Below, piece by piece: positions 19,905 to 31,394 of a stretch of 64,000 nt of DNA (position 1 is its first letter; every line of letters begins with the position of its first letter). Origin of the DNA: Mycobacterium kyogaense (GTDB lineage: Bacteria; Actinomycetota; Actinomycetes; Mycobacteriales; Mycobacteriaceae); the NCBI RefSeq assembly GCF_003254575.1, contig NZ_QJUA01000003.1, positions 62,001 to 126,000 of the forward strand, read 5' to 3'. Under the pieces are notes generated by a model. The model worked only from the letters and a program-made list of their open reading frames with translations, ran no database searches and was not told where the DNA came from. The translations under genes were made by a program, and so were the position numbers.

Positions 19905-20356
19905 GCGCGACCCGGCAGCAGCATCAGGGCAGCGGCCAGGAAGCACAGAGCCCCGGTAAAGGTGCCGAGATTGGCCAGCCGTTCGTCTTCGGTGACGCCT
20001 GTCGTGCGCACGAACGCAGCGGCCGCCGACACCCCGAACGCCACGCAACCGACCATGTTGACCGCCGCGGCCCACCAGTCACGCGATCGCAGATCGATCA
20101 GCGCGCCGACCGCGACCACACCGAGAACTCCGCTGACCAGAAAAGCCGTCGAACCGGCCACGTCGGGCACCCACACGTAATGCCGCTCGCTGGCCACGGC
20201 GTGCGCCAGGACCGAGGCACCGGTACTGACGTTGAACAGCAGCGTGCCGACCAATTGCACTGCAGCGCTTGACCACTCCGCGCGGTCGGTGCGATTGCTG
20301 CGGAGCAGCTGGATGCCGGCCGCAGTGGTGAAGAACCAGGAGCCGCAGAAACACAA
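19871..20356 (-). CDS. Predicted multi-pass membrane protein, 5' end unclear
   Basis: Seen: 161 residues from a TTG at 20356 with four hydrophobic segments (for example [18 protein letters not shown] and GTFTGALCFLAAALMLLPG). The same frame stays open upstream and encodes a further hydrophobic stretch (LFVVGSSLFALA) that looks like an extra N-terminal helix, but contains no ATG, GTG or TTG before running antisense-free into the leuB 3' end. The true start may be rare, the gene may be broken at its 5' end, or the sequence may hold an error. No function recognised. Lies directly downstream of leuB on the same strand. Confidence 0.6.
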   Translation of the reverse strand: MCFCGSWFFTTAAGIQLLRSNRTDRAEWSSAAVQLVGTLLFNVSTGASVLAHAVASERHYVWVPDVAGSTAFLVSGVLGVVAVGALIDLRSRDWWAAAVNMVGCVAFGVSAAAAFVRTTGVTEDERLANLGTFTGALCFLAAALMLLPGRAQARSWTDTTS

Positions 20357-20478
20357 CAGGTTCGCCCCGCCCGCGCCCAGCCACGCCGGGACACCAGGCG
20401 CGGTGGCGAGCGCGAACAGCGACGATCCGACGACGAACAGCCAGCACTGCGCAGACAGCGTGGCCGCGACCCGGATGG

Positions 20479-21501
20479 CTACAGCTTCCCGAGGATGCGC
20501 TCGCCGACTTCGGCGGTGGTCAGCGTCTGGTCCCCGCGGGTCGCAAGATGTTCGGCGACCGCAGCGTCGACACGGGCGGCGGCGTCGAGCTCACCGAGGT
20601 GGGCGAGCAGCAGCGACACGCTCATGATCGCCGCGGTCGGGTCCGCGATGCCCTGCCCCGCGATGTCGGGCGCGCTGCCGTGCACCGGTTCGAACATCGA
20701 CGGATTGGTCAGCGTCGCATCGATGTTGCCGCTGGCCGCCAACCCGATTCCGCCGCACACCGCCGCGGCCAGGTCGGTGATGATGTCGCCGAACAGGTTG
20801 TCGGTGACGATCACGTCGAAGCGGCCCGGATCGGTCACCATGTGGATCGTTGCCGCATCGACGTGCTGATACGCCACCTCGACGTCGGGGTACTCGGCCG
20901 CGACGCTCTGTACGGTGCGCCACCACAGCGAGCCGGCGTAGGTCAACACGTTGTTCTTGTGCACCAGCGTGAGGTGCTTGCGACGACCCTGCGCGCGATG
21001 GAACGCGTCGAGCACGACGCGACGCACCCCGTAGGCGGTGTTGACGCTGACCTCGGTCGCGATCTCGTGCGGGGTGTCCACGCGGATCGCACCGCCGTTA
21101 CCGGTGTAGGGCCCCTCCGTGCCCTCCCGCACCACGACGAAGTCGATCTCCGGATCGCCCGCCAACGGGCTGCGCACCCCGGGGTAGAGCCGGCCCGGAC
21201 GCAGGTTGACGTGGTGGTCGAGCTCGAAGCGGATGCGCAGCAGCAGCCCTCGCTCGAGGACACCGCTGGGCACCGAGGGGTCACCGATGGCGCCGAGCAG
21301 GATCGCGTTGTGCGCCTTGAGCTCGTCGATCACGGAGTCAGGCAGCACCTCGCCGGTCTTGTGATACTGGCGCGCGCCGAGCTCGTATTCGGTCTTCTCC
21401 ACTCCGGGCAGCACGGCGTCGAGGACGGTGAGCGCCTGGCCGATCACCTCGGGACCGATCCCGTCGCCGCCGATCACCGCGAGTTTCACAGGAGCACTCA
21501 T
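20479..21501 (-). CDS. leuB: 3-isopropylmalate dehydrogenase
   Basis: Oxidises and decarboxylates 3-isopropylmalate to the leucine keto acid with NAD. Seen: 340 residues, including [12 protein letters not shown] at the N-terminus, the substrate arginines in [20 protein letters not shown], and the metal/NAD segment [16 protein letters not shown] followed by [15 protein letters not shown]. Its ATG overlaps the serA stop (ATGA, 21498-21501), so translation is coupled to serA. Encoded apart from leuCD in the window, as in M. tuberculosis. Confidence 0.97.
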   Translation of the reverse strand: MSAPVKLAVIGGDGIGPEVIGQALTVLDAVLPGVEKTEYELGARQYHKTGEVLPDSVIDELKAHNAILLGAIGDPSVPSGVLERGLLLRIRFELDHHVNLRPGRLYPGVRSPLAGDPEIDFVVVREGTEGPYTGNGGAIRVDTPHEIATEVSVNTAYGVRRVVLDAFHRAQGRRKHLTLVHKNNVLTYAGSLWWRTVQSVAAEYPDVEVAYQHVDAATIHMVTDPGRFDVIVTDNLFGDIITDLAAAVCGGIGLAASGNIDATLTNPSMFEPVHGSAPDIAGQGIADPTAAIMSVSLLLAHLGELDAAARVDAAVAEHLATRGDQTLTTAEVGERILGKL

Positions 21502-23084
21502 GTCAGGTCGACCACTTCCAATGTCGCAGCGTTGACGTCGCGGCCGATGGTGGCCAGCACGTCGTCGGGCACGTTCCGATCCAGGCGCAGCATGATCGTC
21601 GCGCCCTTTCCGTCGGCGTCCTGACTGAGCTGAGCGGCCAGGATGTTGACCTCGGCGCTGCCGAGGAGGGTGCCGATCTTGCCGAGCGCGCCGGGCTGAT
21701 CGTCGTAATTGATGATCAGGTTGACGCCCTCAGCGCGCAGATCGAGGTTGCGGCCGTTGACCTGGACGATCTTCTCGACCTGTTGCGGGCCCGAGAGCGC
21801 GCCGGCCACGTTCACCGTGGTGCCGTCGGCAGCGACCGCGCGGACGTCGACGACGCTGCGGTGGTTCGGACTCTCCGATTCGGTGTCGATGGACGCCTCG
21901 ACACCGCGCTCGGCGGCCAGCGCCGGGGCGTTGACGAAGGTCACCGGATCCTCGATCACCGCAGAGAACAGGCCGCGCAACGCCGAGAGGCGCAGCACCT
22001 CGACCTCCTCGCTGGCCAGCTCGCCGCGCACCTGCACGCAGAGGTTGGTGGGCAGTTCCGCCGACAGCGCCCCGACGAGCAGGCCGAGCTTGCGGACCAG
22101 ATCCAGCCACGGCGCGACCTCTTCGCCGACGGCGCCGCCGCCGACGTTGACGGCGTCGGGCACGAACTCGCCGGCGAGTGCGAGCTTGACGCTGGCCGCC
22201 ACATCGGTGCCGGCACGGTCCTGGGCTTCGGCGGTCGATGCACCCAGGTGCGGCGTCACGACGACCTGAGGCAGCTCGAACAGCGGGCTGTCGGTGCACG
22301 GCTCGGTGGCGAACACGTCGAGGCCGGCGCCGCGGACATGGCCGCTGGTGATCGCATCGGCCAGGGCCTGCTCGTCGATCAGTCCGCCGCGTGCGGCGTT
22401 GACGATGATCACACCCGGCTTGGTCTTGGCCAGCGCGTCCGTGCCGATCAGACCTGCCGTCTCCTTGGTCTTCGGCAGGTGCACCGAGATGAAGTCGGCG
22501 CGGGCGAGGAGCTCGTCGAGGGTGAGCAGTTCGATGCCGAGCTGCGCCGCGCGGGCGTGCGAGACATAGGGGTCGTAGGCGGTGATGTGCGCGCCGAACG
22601 CCGCCAGCCGCTGGGCCACCAGCTGGCCGATCCGGCCGAGGCCGACGACACCGACCGTCTTGCCGAAGATCTCGGTGCCGGAGAACGACGACCGTTTCCA
22701 CGTGTGCGCGCGCAGCGTGGCATCGGCGGCCGGGATCTGGCGGGCCGCCGACAGCAACAGCGCCAGCGCATGCTCGGCGGCGCTGTGGATGTTCGAGGTG
22801 GGCGCGTTCACCACCAGCACACCGCGGGCGGTGGCTGCGTCGACATCGACGTTGTCCAGTCCGACGCCGGCACGGGCGACGATCTTCAGCTTGGGTGCCG
22901 CGGCCATGACCTCTGCGTCGACTGTGGTGGCGGAGCGCACCAACAGCGCGTCCGCGTCGGCGACGGCGGCCAGCAGCTTCTCCCGGTCCGGGCCGTCGAC
23001 CCAACGGACCTCTACCTGGTCGCCCAACGCTTCGACGGTCGAGGGGGCCAGCTTGTCGGCGATCAATACCACGGGCAGACTCAC
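21498..23084 (-). CDS. serA: D-3-phosphoglycerate dehydrogenase
   Basis: First committed step of serine synthesis. Seen: 528 residues, the long type I form. The NAD-binding motif [13 protein letters not shown], catalytic segments [13 protein letters not shown] and [16 protein letters not shown] (His), then the intervening ASB domain (~320-450) and a C-terminal ACT domain beginning near [19 protein letters not shown]. Known: the actinobacterial enzyme is inhibited by serine through these C-terminal domains. Overlaps leuB by 4 nt. Confidence 0.97.
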   Translation of the reverse strand: MSLPVVLIADKLAPSTVEALGDQVEVRWVDGPDREKLLAAVADADALLVRSATTVDAEVMAAAPKLKIVARAGVGLDNVDVDAATARGVLVVNAPTSNIHSAAEHALALLLSAARQIPAADATLRAHTWKRSSFSGTEIFGKTVGVVGLGRIGQLVAQRLAAFGAHITAYDPYVSHARAAQLGIELLTLDELLARADFISVHLPKTKETAGLIGTDALAKTKPGVIIVNAARGGLIDEQALADAITSGHVRGAGLDVFATEPCTDSPLFELPQVVVTPHLGASTAEAQDRAGTDVAASVKLALAGEFVPDAVNVGGGAVGEEVAPWLDLVRKLGLLVGALSAELPTNLCVQVRGELASEEVEVLRLSALRGLFSAVIEDPVTFVNAPALAAERGVEASIDTESESPNHRSVVDVRAVAADGTTVNVAGALSGPQQVEKIVQVNGRNLDLRAEGVNLIINYDDQPGALGKIGTLLGSAEVNILAAQLSQDADGKGATIMLRLDRNVPDDVLATIGRDVNAATLEVVDLT

Positions 23085-23116
23085 GAGGCCTCAGCCTAGT
23101 GGGCTCTAATAGAGCG

Positions 23117-24547
23117 GTGGACGTCACCGTCGTCGGAAGCGGTCCGAACGGGCTGGCTGCCGCCGTGATCTGCGCACGGGCCGGTCTGTCGGTGCGGGTG
23201 ATCGAGGGTCAACCCACCGCCGGCGGCGGCGCCCGCTCCGCACCGGACCCCGAGTACCCGGGCGTCCTCCACGACATCTGTTCGGCCGTCCACCCACTGG
23301 GGGTCGCCTCCCCGTTCTTCGCCGAGTTCGATCTCGCGGCCCGCGGCGTGGCGCTGCGCACGCCGGATGTGTCGTACGCGAACCCGCTGCCCGACCGACC
23401 GGCCGCGGTCGCCTACCGCTCGTTGGAGCGCACGTGCGCGGAGTTGGACGACGGCACGTCCTGGCGGCGGCTGTTCGGTCCGCTGACCGAGCACGTCGAC
23501 GGGGTGCTGGGCTTCTTCCTCGGCGACAAGCGTTCACTGCCGCCGGATCTGCCCACCACCGTGCGCACCGGGTTGCGGGTCTTGGCGATGGGTAGCCCGG
23601 CCTGGGGGCTGTTGCGCGGCGAGGATTCCCGCGCTCTGTTCACCGGCGTTGGCGTACACGCCATTTCGACGATGCCCTCACCCGTCAACAGCGGCGCGGG
23701 CCTGATGCTGGGCACGGTGGCACACACCGCGGGGTGGCCGGTGCCCGTCGGCGGCACGCAGGCGATCGCCGATGCCCTGATCACCGATCTTCGGGCACAC
23801 GGCGGCGAACTGGTGCTCGGCGAACCGGTCACCACGCCACCCGGCGGAGTCGTCATCTGGGATACCGCGCCGACGGCACTGCTCGACATCTACGGCGACG
23901 CGGTGCCGGCGCGTTACGCAAAAGCACTGCAGCGCTACACGTTCGGGCCCGGCGTCTGCAAGGTCGACTTCGTGCTCTCCGGCGAGATCCCGTGGCGCGA
24001 CCAGCGCCTCGCCCAGGCGGGGACCCTGCACATGGGCGGCACACGGGCGCAGATGGCGCTGGCCGAACGCGAGATCGCCGCGGGCCGCCACGCCGAGTGG
24101 CCGATGACACTGGCCGCGCTGCCGCACGTGGCCGACCCGTCGCGCATCGACGACCAGGGCCGGCGGCCGCTGTGGACCTACGCCCACGTCCCGGCGGGTT
24201 CCACCATGGACCTCACCGAGACGATCACCGGCCTGTTCGAGCGTGCCGCACCCGGGTTCCGCGATCTCGTGGTCGCCGCGCGATGCGTGCCCGCGGCCCG
24301 GATGGCCGACCACAACGCGAACTACATCGGCGGGGACATCATCGTCGGTGGCGCGACGCTGTTCGCGGCGATGGTGGGACCCACACTGCGACTGAACCCG
24401 TGGACCACGCCGATTCCCCAGGCGTACCAGTGCTCGTCGGCCACGCCGCCCGGCACCGGCGTGCACGGCATGGCCGGCTACTACGCGGCGCGCACCGTGC
24501 TGCGCCGCGAATTCGGCATCACAGATCTGCCGCGCTTGTCACCCTGA
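23117..24547 (+). CDS. FAD-dependent oxidoreductase, phytoene-desaturase-like (Rv2997-like)
   Basis: Seen: 476 residues from the GTG at 23117 (another GTG at 23099 is in frame). The dinucleotide-binding motif VVGSGPNGLAAAV follows the start directly, and the C-terminal segment GGDIIVGGATLFAAMVG with GTGVHGMAGYYAAR matches the CrtI/RetSat-like flavoprotein class. Known: Rv2997 is annotated as a dehydrogenase of this type without proven substrate. A TAATAG sequence 6-11 nt before 23117 suggests a leaderless start. Divergent from serA; no carotenoid genes nearby. Confidence 0.85.
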   Translation: MDVTVVGSGPNGLAAAVICARAGLSVRVIEGQPTAGGGARSAPDPEYPGVLHDICSAVHPLGVASPFFAEFDLAARGVALRTPDVSYANPLPDRPAAVAYRSLERTCAELDDGTSWRRLFGPLTEHVDGVLGFFLGDKRSLPPDLPTTVRTGLRVLAMGSPAWGLLRGEDSRALFTGVGVHAISTMPSPVNSGAGLMLGTVAHTAGWPVPVGGTQAIADALITDLRAHGGELVLGEPVTTPPGGVVIWDTAPTALLDIYGDAVPARYAKALQRYTFGPGVCKVDFVLSGEIPWRDQRLAQAGTLHMGGTRAQMALAEREIAAGRHAEWPMTLAALPHVADPSRIDDQGRRPLWTYAHVPAGSTMDLTETITGLFERAAPGFRDLVVAARCVPAARMADHNANYIGGDIIVGGATLFAAMVGPTLRLNPWTTPIPQAYQCSSATPPGTGVHGMAGYYAARTVLRREFGITDLPRLSP

Positions 24548-24577
24548 TCCTGCGGGGGCCGCGCGTAGTCTCGCGTC

Positions 24578-25174
24578 ATGACCAAGCTCTCAGTGATCTA
24601 CTACTCGGCCACCGGACACGGCACCGCGATGGCCAACCGCGTGGCCGCCACCGCAGAGTCCGCGGGCGCGGAGGTGCGCCTGCGCCACATCGCCGAAACC
24701 CGCGACCCGGAGTCGTTCGCAGAGAACCCAGCCTGGTCGGCGAATTACGAAGCCACCAAGGACCTTCCGGCGGCAACCGGCGATGACATCGTGTGGGCCG
24801 ACGCGGTGATCTTCGGCTCCCCCACCCGATTCGGCAACACCGCCTCGCAGTTCCGGGCCTTCATCGATTCCCTCGGCGGCCTGTGGGCCCAGGGCAAGCT
24901 GGCCGACAAGATCTACGCCGGGTTCACGTCGTCACAGACCGCGCACGGCGGCCAGGAGACCACGCTGCTGACCCTCTACATCACGCTGATGCATTTCGGC
25001 GGGATCATCGTGGCCCCCGGCTACACCGACGGGGTCAAGTTCGCCGACGGCAATCCGTACGGCGTGGGCCACGTGACGGGTCCCGAGAACCGCAACGAGC
25101 TCGACGAAGCCACGCTGGCGGCGCTCGACCACCTGGCACGGCGGGTCGTCAGCACCGCCGACCGCCTCTCCTAG
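24578..25174 (+). CDS. NAD(P)H:quinone oxidoreductase, WrbA type
   Basis: Two-electron reduction of quinones using FMN, in the cytosol, avoiding semiquinone radicals (known for WrbA). Seen: 198 residues of flavodoxin-like fold. The FMN phosphate loop is YSATGHGTAMANRV at the N-terminus; SPTRFGNTASQFRAFIDSLG and TSSQTAHGGQETTLLTLY are the family's second and third FMN-binding loops. It sits 30 nt after the FAD oxidoreductase on the same strand and may be co-transcribed. A strong hairpin follows. Confidence 0.93.
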   Translation: MTKLSVIYYSATGHGTAMANRVAATAESAGAEVRLRHIAETRDPESFAENPAWSANYEATKDLPAATGDDIVWADAVIFGSPTRFGNTASQFRAFIDSLGGLWAQGKLADKIYAGFTSSQTAHGGQETTLLTLYITLMHFGGIIVAPGYTDGVKFADGNPYGVGHVTGPENRNELDEATLAALDHLARRVVSTADRLS

Positions 25175-25182
25175 AAACACGA

Positions 25183-25217
25183 AAGTCGGTGCCGTTCGCG
25201 GGGAACGGCACCGACTT
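25183..25217. terminator. Hairpin between wrbA-type gene and ilvC
   Basis: A perfect 15-bp inverted repeat (25183-25197 with 25203-25217, 5-nt loop) sits between two convergent genes. On the ilvC side it is followed by TTTCGTGTTTC. Likely a bidirectional terminator. Confidence 0.8.
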
Positions 25218-25228
25218 CGCGGGCAAAA

Positions 25229-28628
<3,400 letters not shown>

Positions 28629-28696
28629 GGTGTCCTCTATGTCCTGTCCGGCCTGAATGGCTTGGGTTAGATCTTCTCAAATCGGTGCTGGGGCAA

Positions 28697-28734
28697 CAAA
28701 AAACCCCCGTCAGCCGGGAGGCTGAGCGAGGGTT
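28697..28734 (-). terminator. Attenuator terminator ahead of ilvB
   Basis: On the minus strand, AACCC and TCAGCC pair with GGCTGA and GGGTT, followed directly by TTTTTT (28703-28698). It lies about 70 nt before the ilvB start and 20 nt after the leader-peptide stop, the position of a transcription attenuator and not of an end-of-gene terminator. Confidence 0.85.
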
Positions 28735-28795
28735 GCGCGTCGATGCGGTTGTGCTATGCCCGGACCGGGGCTAGCGCGGCATCAACGCGCAACCC
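28730..28795 (-). promoter_or_regulatory. Antiterminator helix candidate in the ilvB leader
   Basis: The 17-nt segments 28779-28795 and 28730-28746 are complementary with a single G:U pair. The first lies inside the leader-peptide frame just after its Val-Val-Ile codons; the second ends in the AACCC that starts the terminator stem. The helix and the terminator therefore exclude each other. A shorter GCGCG/CGCGC hairpin within the leader frame offers a further competing structure. Confidence 0.7.
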
Positions 28796-28825
28796 AATTA
28801 CTACGAGCGAGCCCGGGATCTGCAT
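28754..28825 (-). CDS. ilvBNC leader peptide
   Basis: Seen: 23 codons, ATG to TAG, beginning MQIPGSLVVIGLR. Eight of 23 residues are Leu, Ile or Val, with consecutive Val-Val-Ile codons. Known: ilvBNC of Corynebacterium glutamicum is controlled by ribosome-mediated attenuation through such a leader. Inference: ribosome stalling at the branched-chain codons, when their charged tRNAs are scarce, changes pairing of the downstream RNA and lets transcription reach ilvB. The start coincides with the predicted transcription start, so it may be read leaderless. Confidence 0.8.
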   Translation of the reverse strand: MQIPGSLVVIGLRVDAALAPVRA

Positions 28826-28833
28826 AGCTCCCG

Positions 28834-28863
28834 ACGGTAGCCCGCGAACCGGACTTCGGTCAA
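28834..28863 (-). promoter_or_regulatory. ilvBNC promoter
   Basis: On the minus strand: -35 TTGACC (28863-28858), 18-bp spacer, -10 TACCGT (28839-28834). The expected start, 8 nt further on, is the A of the leader-peptide ATG at 28825. A good match to mycobacterial SigA promoters. Confidence 0.7.
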
Positions 28864-28898
28864 ATTCCCACCGAGGCCCCGGATGGAATGATGAGTCC

Positions 28899-29288
28899 AT
28901 GGCCTCCACCACGTCGCCCGCCCCGGTCGTGATCCGCATCTCGCCCATGGCGCATCTCGCCGTCGCGCTCTTCGCCCTGGCCTTGCTGTCCATCGTGTTC
29001 GCCGGCCCCGGCTGGTTCGCCGTGTTGCTGCTGATCCCCATCGCGCTGTCGGTCGCGATCGCGCGCTACCGAACGGTCGCCGACCGGGACACCGTCACGG
29101 TGCGCACACTCTTCGGCACTCAGACGATGCGGTGGACGGACATCGAGGGACTGCGCTTCGGCCGCAAGGCGTGGGCTCTGGCGCGGAGGTCCGACGGCAG
29201 CGAGACCACGCTGCCGGCGGTCACGTTCGCGAGCCTGCCGGTGTTGACGGCCGCCAGCGGCGGCCGGGTACCGAATCCGTACGAGTAG
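28899..29288 (+). CDS. cfp6: PH domain protein, Cfp6-like (Rv3004)
   Basis: Seen: 129 residues from the ATG at 28899. Two hydrophobic helices (about residues 17-36 and 40-56) are followed by a small bacterial PH-like domain (YRTVADRDTVTVRTLFGTQTMRWTDIEGLRFG). Known: Cfp6 was named from M. tuberculosis culture filtrate; its role is unknown. Inference: a membrane-anchored protein. The start lies just upstream of the ilvB promoter on the opposite strand, so the two promoters are back to back. Confidence 0.88.
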   Translation: MASTTSPAPVVIRISPMAHLAVALFALALLSIVFAGPGWFAVLLLIPIALSVAIARYRTVADRDTVTVRTLFGTQTMRWTDIEGLRFGRKAWALARRSDGSETTLPAVTFASLPVLTAASGGRVPNPYE

Positions 29289-29291
29289 ACG

Positions 29292-30125
29292 TCAGGCCAA
29301 CGGGTTGGCGCCGTTGAGCAGCACCCAGACCGCGACGCCGGCGCCGATGCCGAGGACCAGTGCAGCGAAGGAGCCGAGGAACGGGCGTCGGGCCCACCCG
29401 CGACCGGCGTCCAGACCGTACCGGCCGGGTCCGGTCAGGATGATCGCCGCGACCGCCGCGACGAGCACCACCTGGTACTCATGGCCATCGGTGAGGAACG
29501 CCGACAATCGCGCGTCGTCGTGGGCCGCCAACGCCTCGGCGAGCACGGCATTGATCAGGTAGGCCAGCGCACCCGCGGCTGCCACCGGGGTGAACAGCCC
29601 CAGCACCAGCAGGATGCCGGCCGCGACCTCGCCACCGGCGGCCACATAGCTGAGGATGTCGGCGTACCGGAAGCCGGCGTCGGCGATGTAGTCGCGGAAA
29701 CCACCCAGCCCGGGACCGCCCCACAACCCGAACAAGTTCTGCAGGCCGTGCGCCACCAGCAGGACCCCGACGGCCACCCGCAGCACGAGCAGGCCGAGAT
29801 CCTGGGTGCCGCGGCGATCGCGCTCCCGACGCTCGTCGAACGCTCCGACCTCGGTCGGCGCGGCCGTCGTCGCCCCGTAGGAGCCGGGCGCCAGACCGGC
29901 ACCCGGCTGGACGTACGGCAGGGGTTCGGCGTCGCCCAGCAGGCCGAACGGCTGCTGACCAGCTGGTTTGGCGGTGTCGTAGCGAGGGATCGCGGTCGTC
30001 TCGAAGTCGCCGCCGTAGTGCTCCGAGGGCAGATCGTCTTCCGGGTCCACCAGACGCGCCGACGCGGGCCGGCCACCCGAGTCGGCGGGCCGCTGCCAGG
30101 GTTGTGAGTCTTGCGGGCTGGTCAC
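29292..30125 (-). CDS. DoxX-family membrane protein (Rv3005c-like)
   Basis: Seen: 278 residues from the GTG at 30125. An N-terminal ~110-residue cytoplasmic region rich in Pro/Asp/Gly precedes a DoxX domain with four helices (LLVLRVAVGVLLVAHGLQNLFG, VAAGGEVAAGILLVLGLFTPVAA and others). Known: in M. tuberculosis DoxX (Rv3005c) forms a membrane complex with SodA and SseA that resists oxidative damage. Neither partner is in the window. Convergent with cfp6, with 3 nt between stops. Confidence 0.9.
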   Translation of the reverse strand: MTSPQDSQPWQRPADSGGRPASARLVDPEDDLPSEHYGGDFETTAIPRYDTAKPAGQQPFGLLGDAEPLPYVQPGAGLAPGSYGATTAAPTEVGAFDERRERDRRGTQDLGLLVLRVAVGVLLVAHGLQNLFGLWGGPGLGGFRDYIADAGFRYADILSYVAAGGEVAAGILLVLGLFTPVAAAGALAYLINAVLAEALAAHDDARLSAFLTDGHEYQVVLVAAVAAIILTGPGRYGLDAGRGWARRPFLGSFAALVLGIGAGVAVWVLLNGANPLA

Positions 30126-30272
30126 ACCTAGCAGGGTAAGGGCTGACCAGGTCGTACCCGGGAATTCGCTCGGCGCGCCCGACCACGTGTTTGGCGGGTG
30201 CACCGACCCGTCTGACCTGGTCGACCCGGCCGCCGTGGCGAGCACCGCGCAACGATCCGTAATCTGGCTCGC

Positions 30273-31394
30273 ATGAGTCGACGCCGGTCGTTGCGGGTAG
30301 CCGCCGTGGTGGCAAGTGCAGCCCTGCTCGGCATCACCGGCTGCGCGCGCTTCGATTCGGCGCAATCGCAGCCGTTCACGACGAAGCCGCAGATGGCGCC
30401 CGGGCCCACGTCGACGCCGCCGCCGCCGGCGCCCCTACCCGCCCAACCGTTCCCCAAGGCGTGTCCGGCGCAAGGCGTCATGCAGGGCTGCCTGGAGAGC
30501 ACCAGCGGGCTCATCATGCTGCCCGACAGCCAGTCGGCACTGGTGGCCGAACGGGTGACCGGCGCGGTCAAGCAGGTCGCCACGAGGGCCGAGCCCTTCG
30601 TCAAGATGACGATCCCGGTCGACGGCAGCGGCGACGGCGGGCTGATGGACATCGTTCAGTCGCCCACCTACCAGCAGGATCGGTTGACCTACGCCTACAT
30701 CAGCACCCCGACCGACAACAGGGTGGTGCGCATCGCCGACGGTGACGTGCCCAAGCCGATCCTGACCGGCATCCCGAAGGGCGCGACCGGTAACACCGGG
30801 TCACTGGTCTTCACCAGCCCCACGACGCTGATGGTGCAGACCGGCGACGCGGGCGACCCGGCGTTGGCCGCCGATCCGGGCTCGATGGCCGGCAAGCTGC
30901 TGCGCATCGAGCAGCCCACCACGGTCAACCAGGCGCCCACCACCACCGCGCTGTCCGGTCTGGGGTCGGGCGGCGGCATGTGCATCGACCCGTCCGACGA
31001 ATCGCTCTACGTCACCGACCGGACACCGACCGCGGACCGGCTGCAGCGCATCACCAAGGACTCCAAGGTGTCGACGGTGTGGTCCTGGCCGGACCGGCCC
31101 GGGGTGGCCGGCTGCGCCGCGCTCGACGGCACCGTGCTGGTGAACCTCGTCAACACCAAGCAGACCGTCGCGGTGCGGATGGCACCCGACACCGGCGCGG
31201 TGACCGGCGAGCCGGAGGTGGTCCGAAAGGATCAGCACGGCCATGCCTGGGCGCTGCAAGTCGCTCCCGACGGCAACATCTGGGGCGCCACGGTCAACAA
31301 GACCTCCGGAGACGCGGAGAAGCTCGACGACGTGGTGTTCCCGCTGTTCCCGCAGGGCGGTGGCTTCCCCCGCGCCAACGACGAGAAGACCTAG
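30273..31394 (+). CDS. lppZ: Lipoprotein LppZ, glucose/sorbosone-dehydrogenase-like beta-propeller
   Basis: Seen: 373 residues. The signal peptide ends in the lipobox ITGC, with Cys24 as the lipidated residue, then a Pro-rich linker (TSTPPPPAPLPAQPF) and a six-bladed propeller like soluble quinoprotein glucose dehydrogenases (GGLMDIVQSPTYQQDRLTYAYIS, GGGMCIDPSDESLYVTD). Known: LppZ is a conserved mycobacterial lipoprotein at this locus (Rv3006) without proven activity. Overlaps the 3' end of the histidine kinase by 4 nt on the opposite strand. Confidence 0.92.
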   Translation: MSRRRSLRVAAVVASAALLGITGCARFDSAQSQPFTTKPQMAPGPTSTPPPPAPLPAQPFPKACPAQGVMQGCLESTSGLIMLPDSQSALVAERVTGAVKQVATRAEPFVKMTIPVDGSGDGGLMDIVQSPTYQQDRLTYAYISTPTDNRVVRIADGDVPKPILTGIPKGATGNTGSLVFTSPTTLMVQTGDAGDPALAADPGSMAGKLLRIEQPTTVNQAPTTTALSGLGSGGGMCIDPSDESLYVTDRTPTADRLQRITKDSKVSTVWSWPDRPGVAGCAALDGTVLVNLVNTKQTVAVRMAPDTGAVTGEPEVVRKDQHGHAWALQVAPDGNIWGATVNKTSGDAEKLDDVVFPLFPQGGGFPRANDEKT

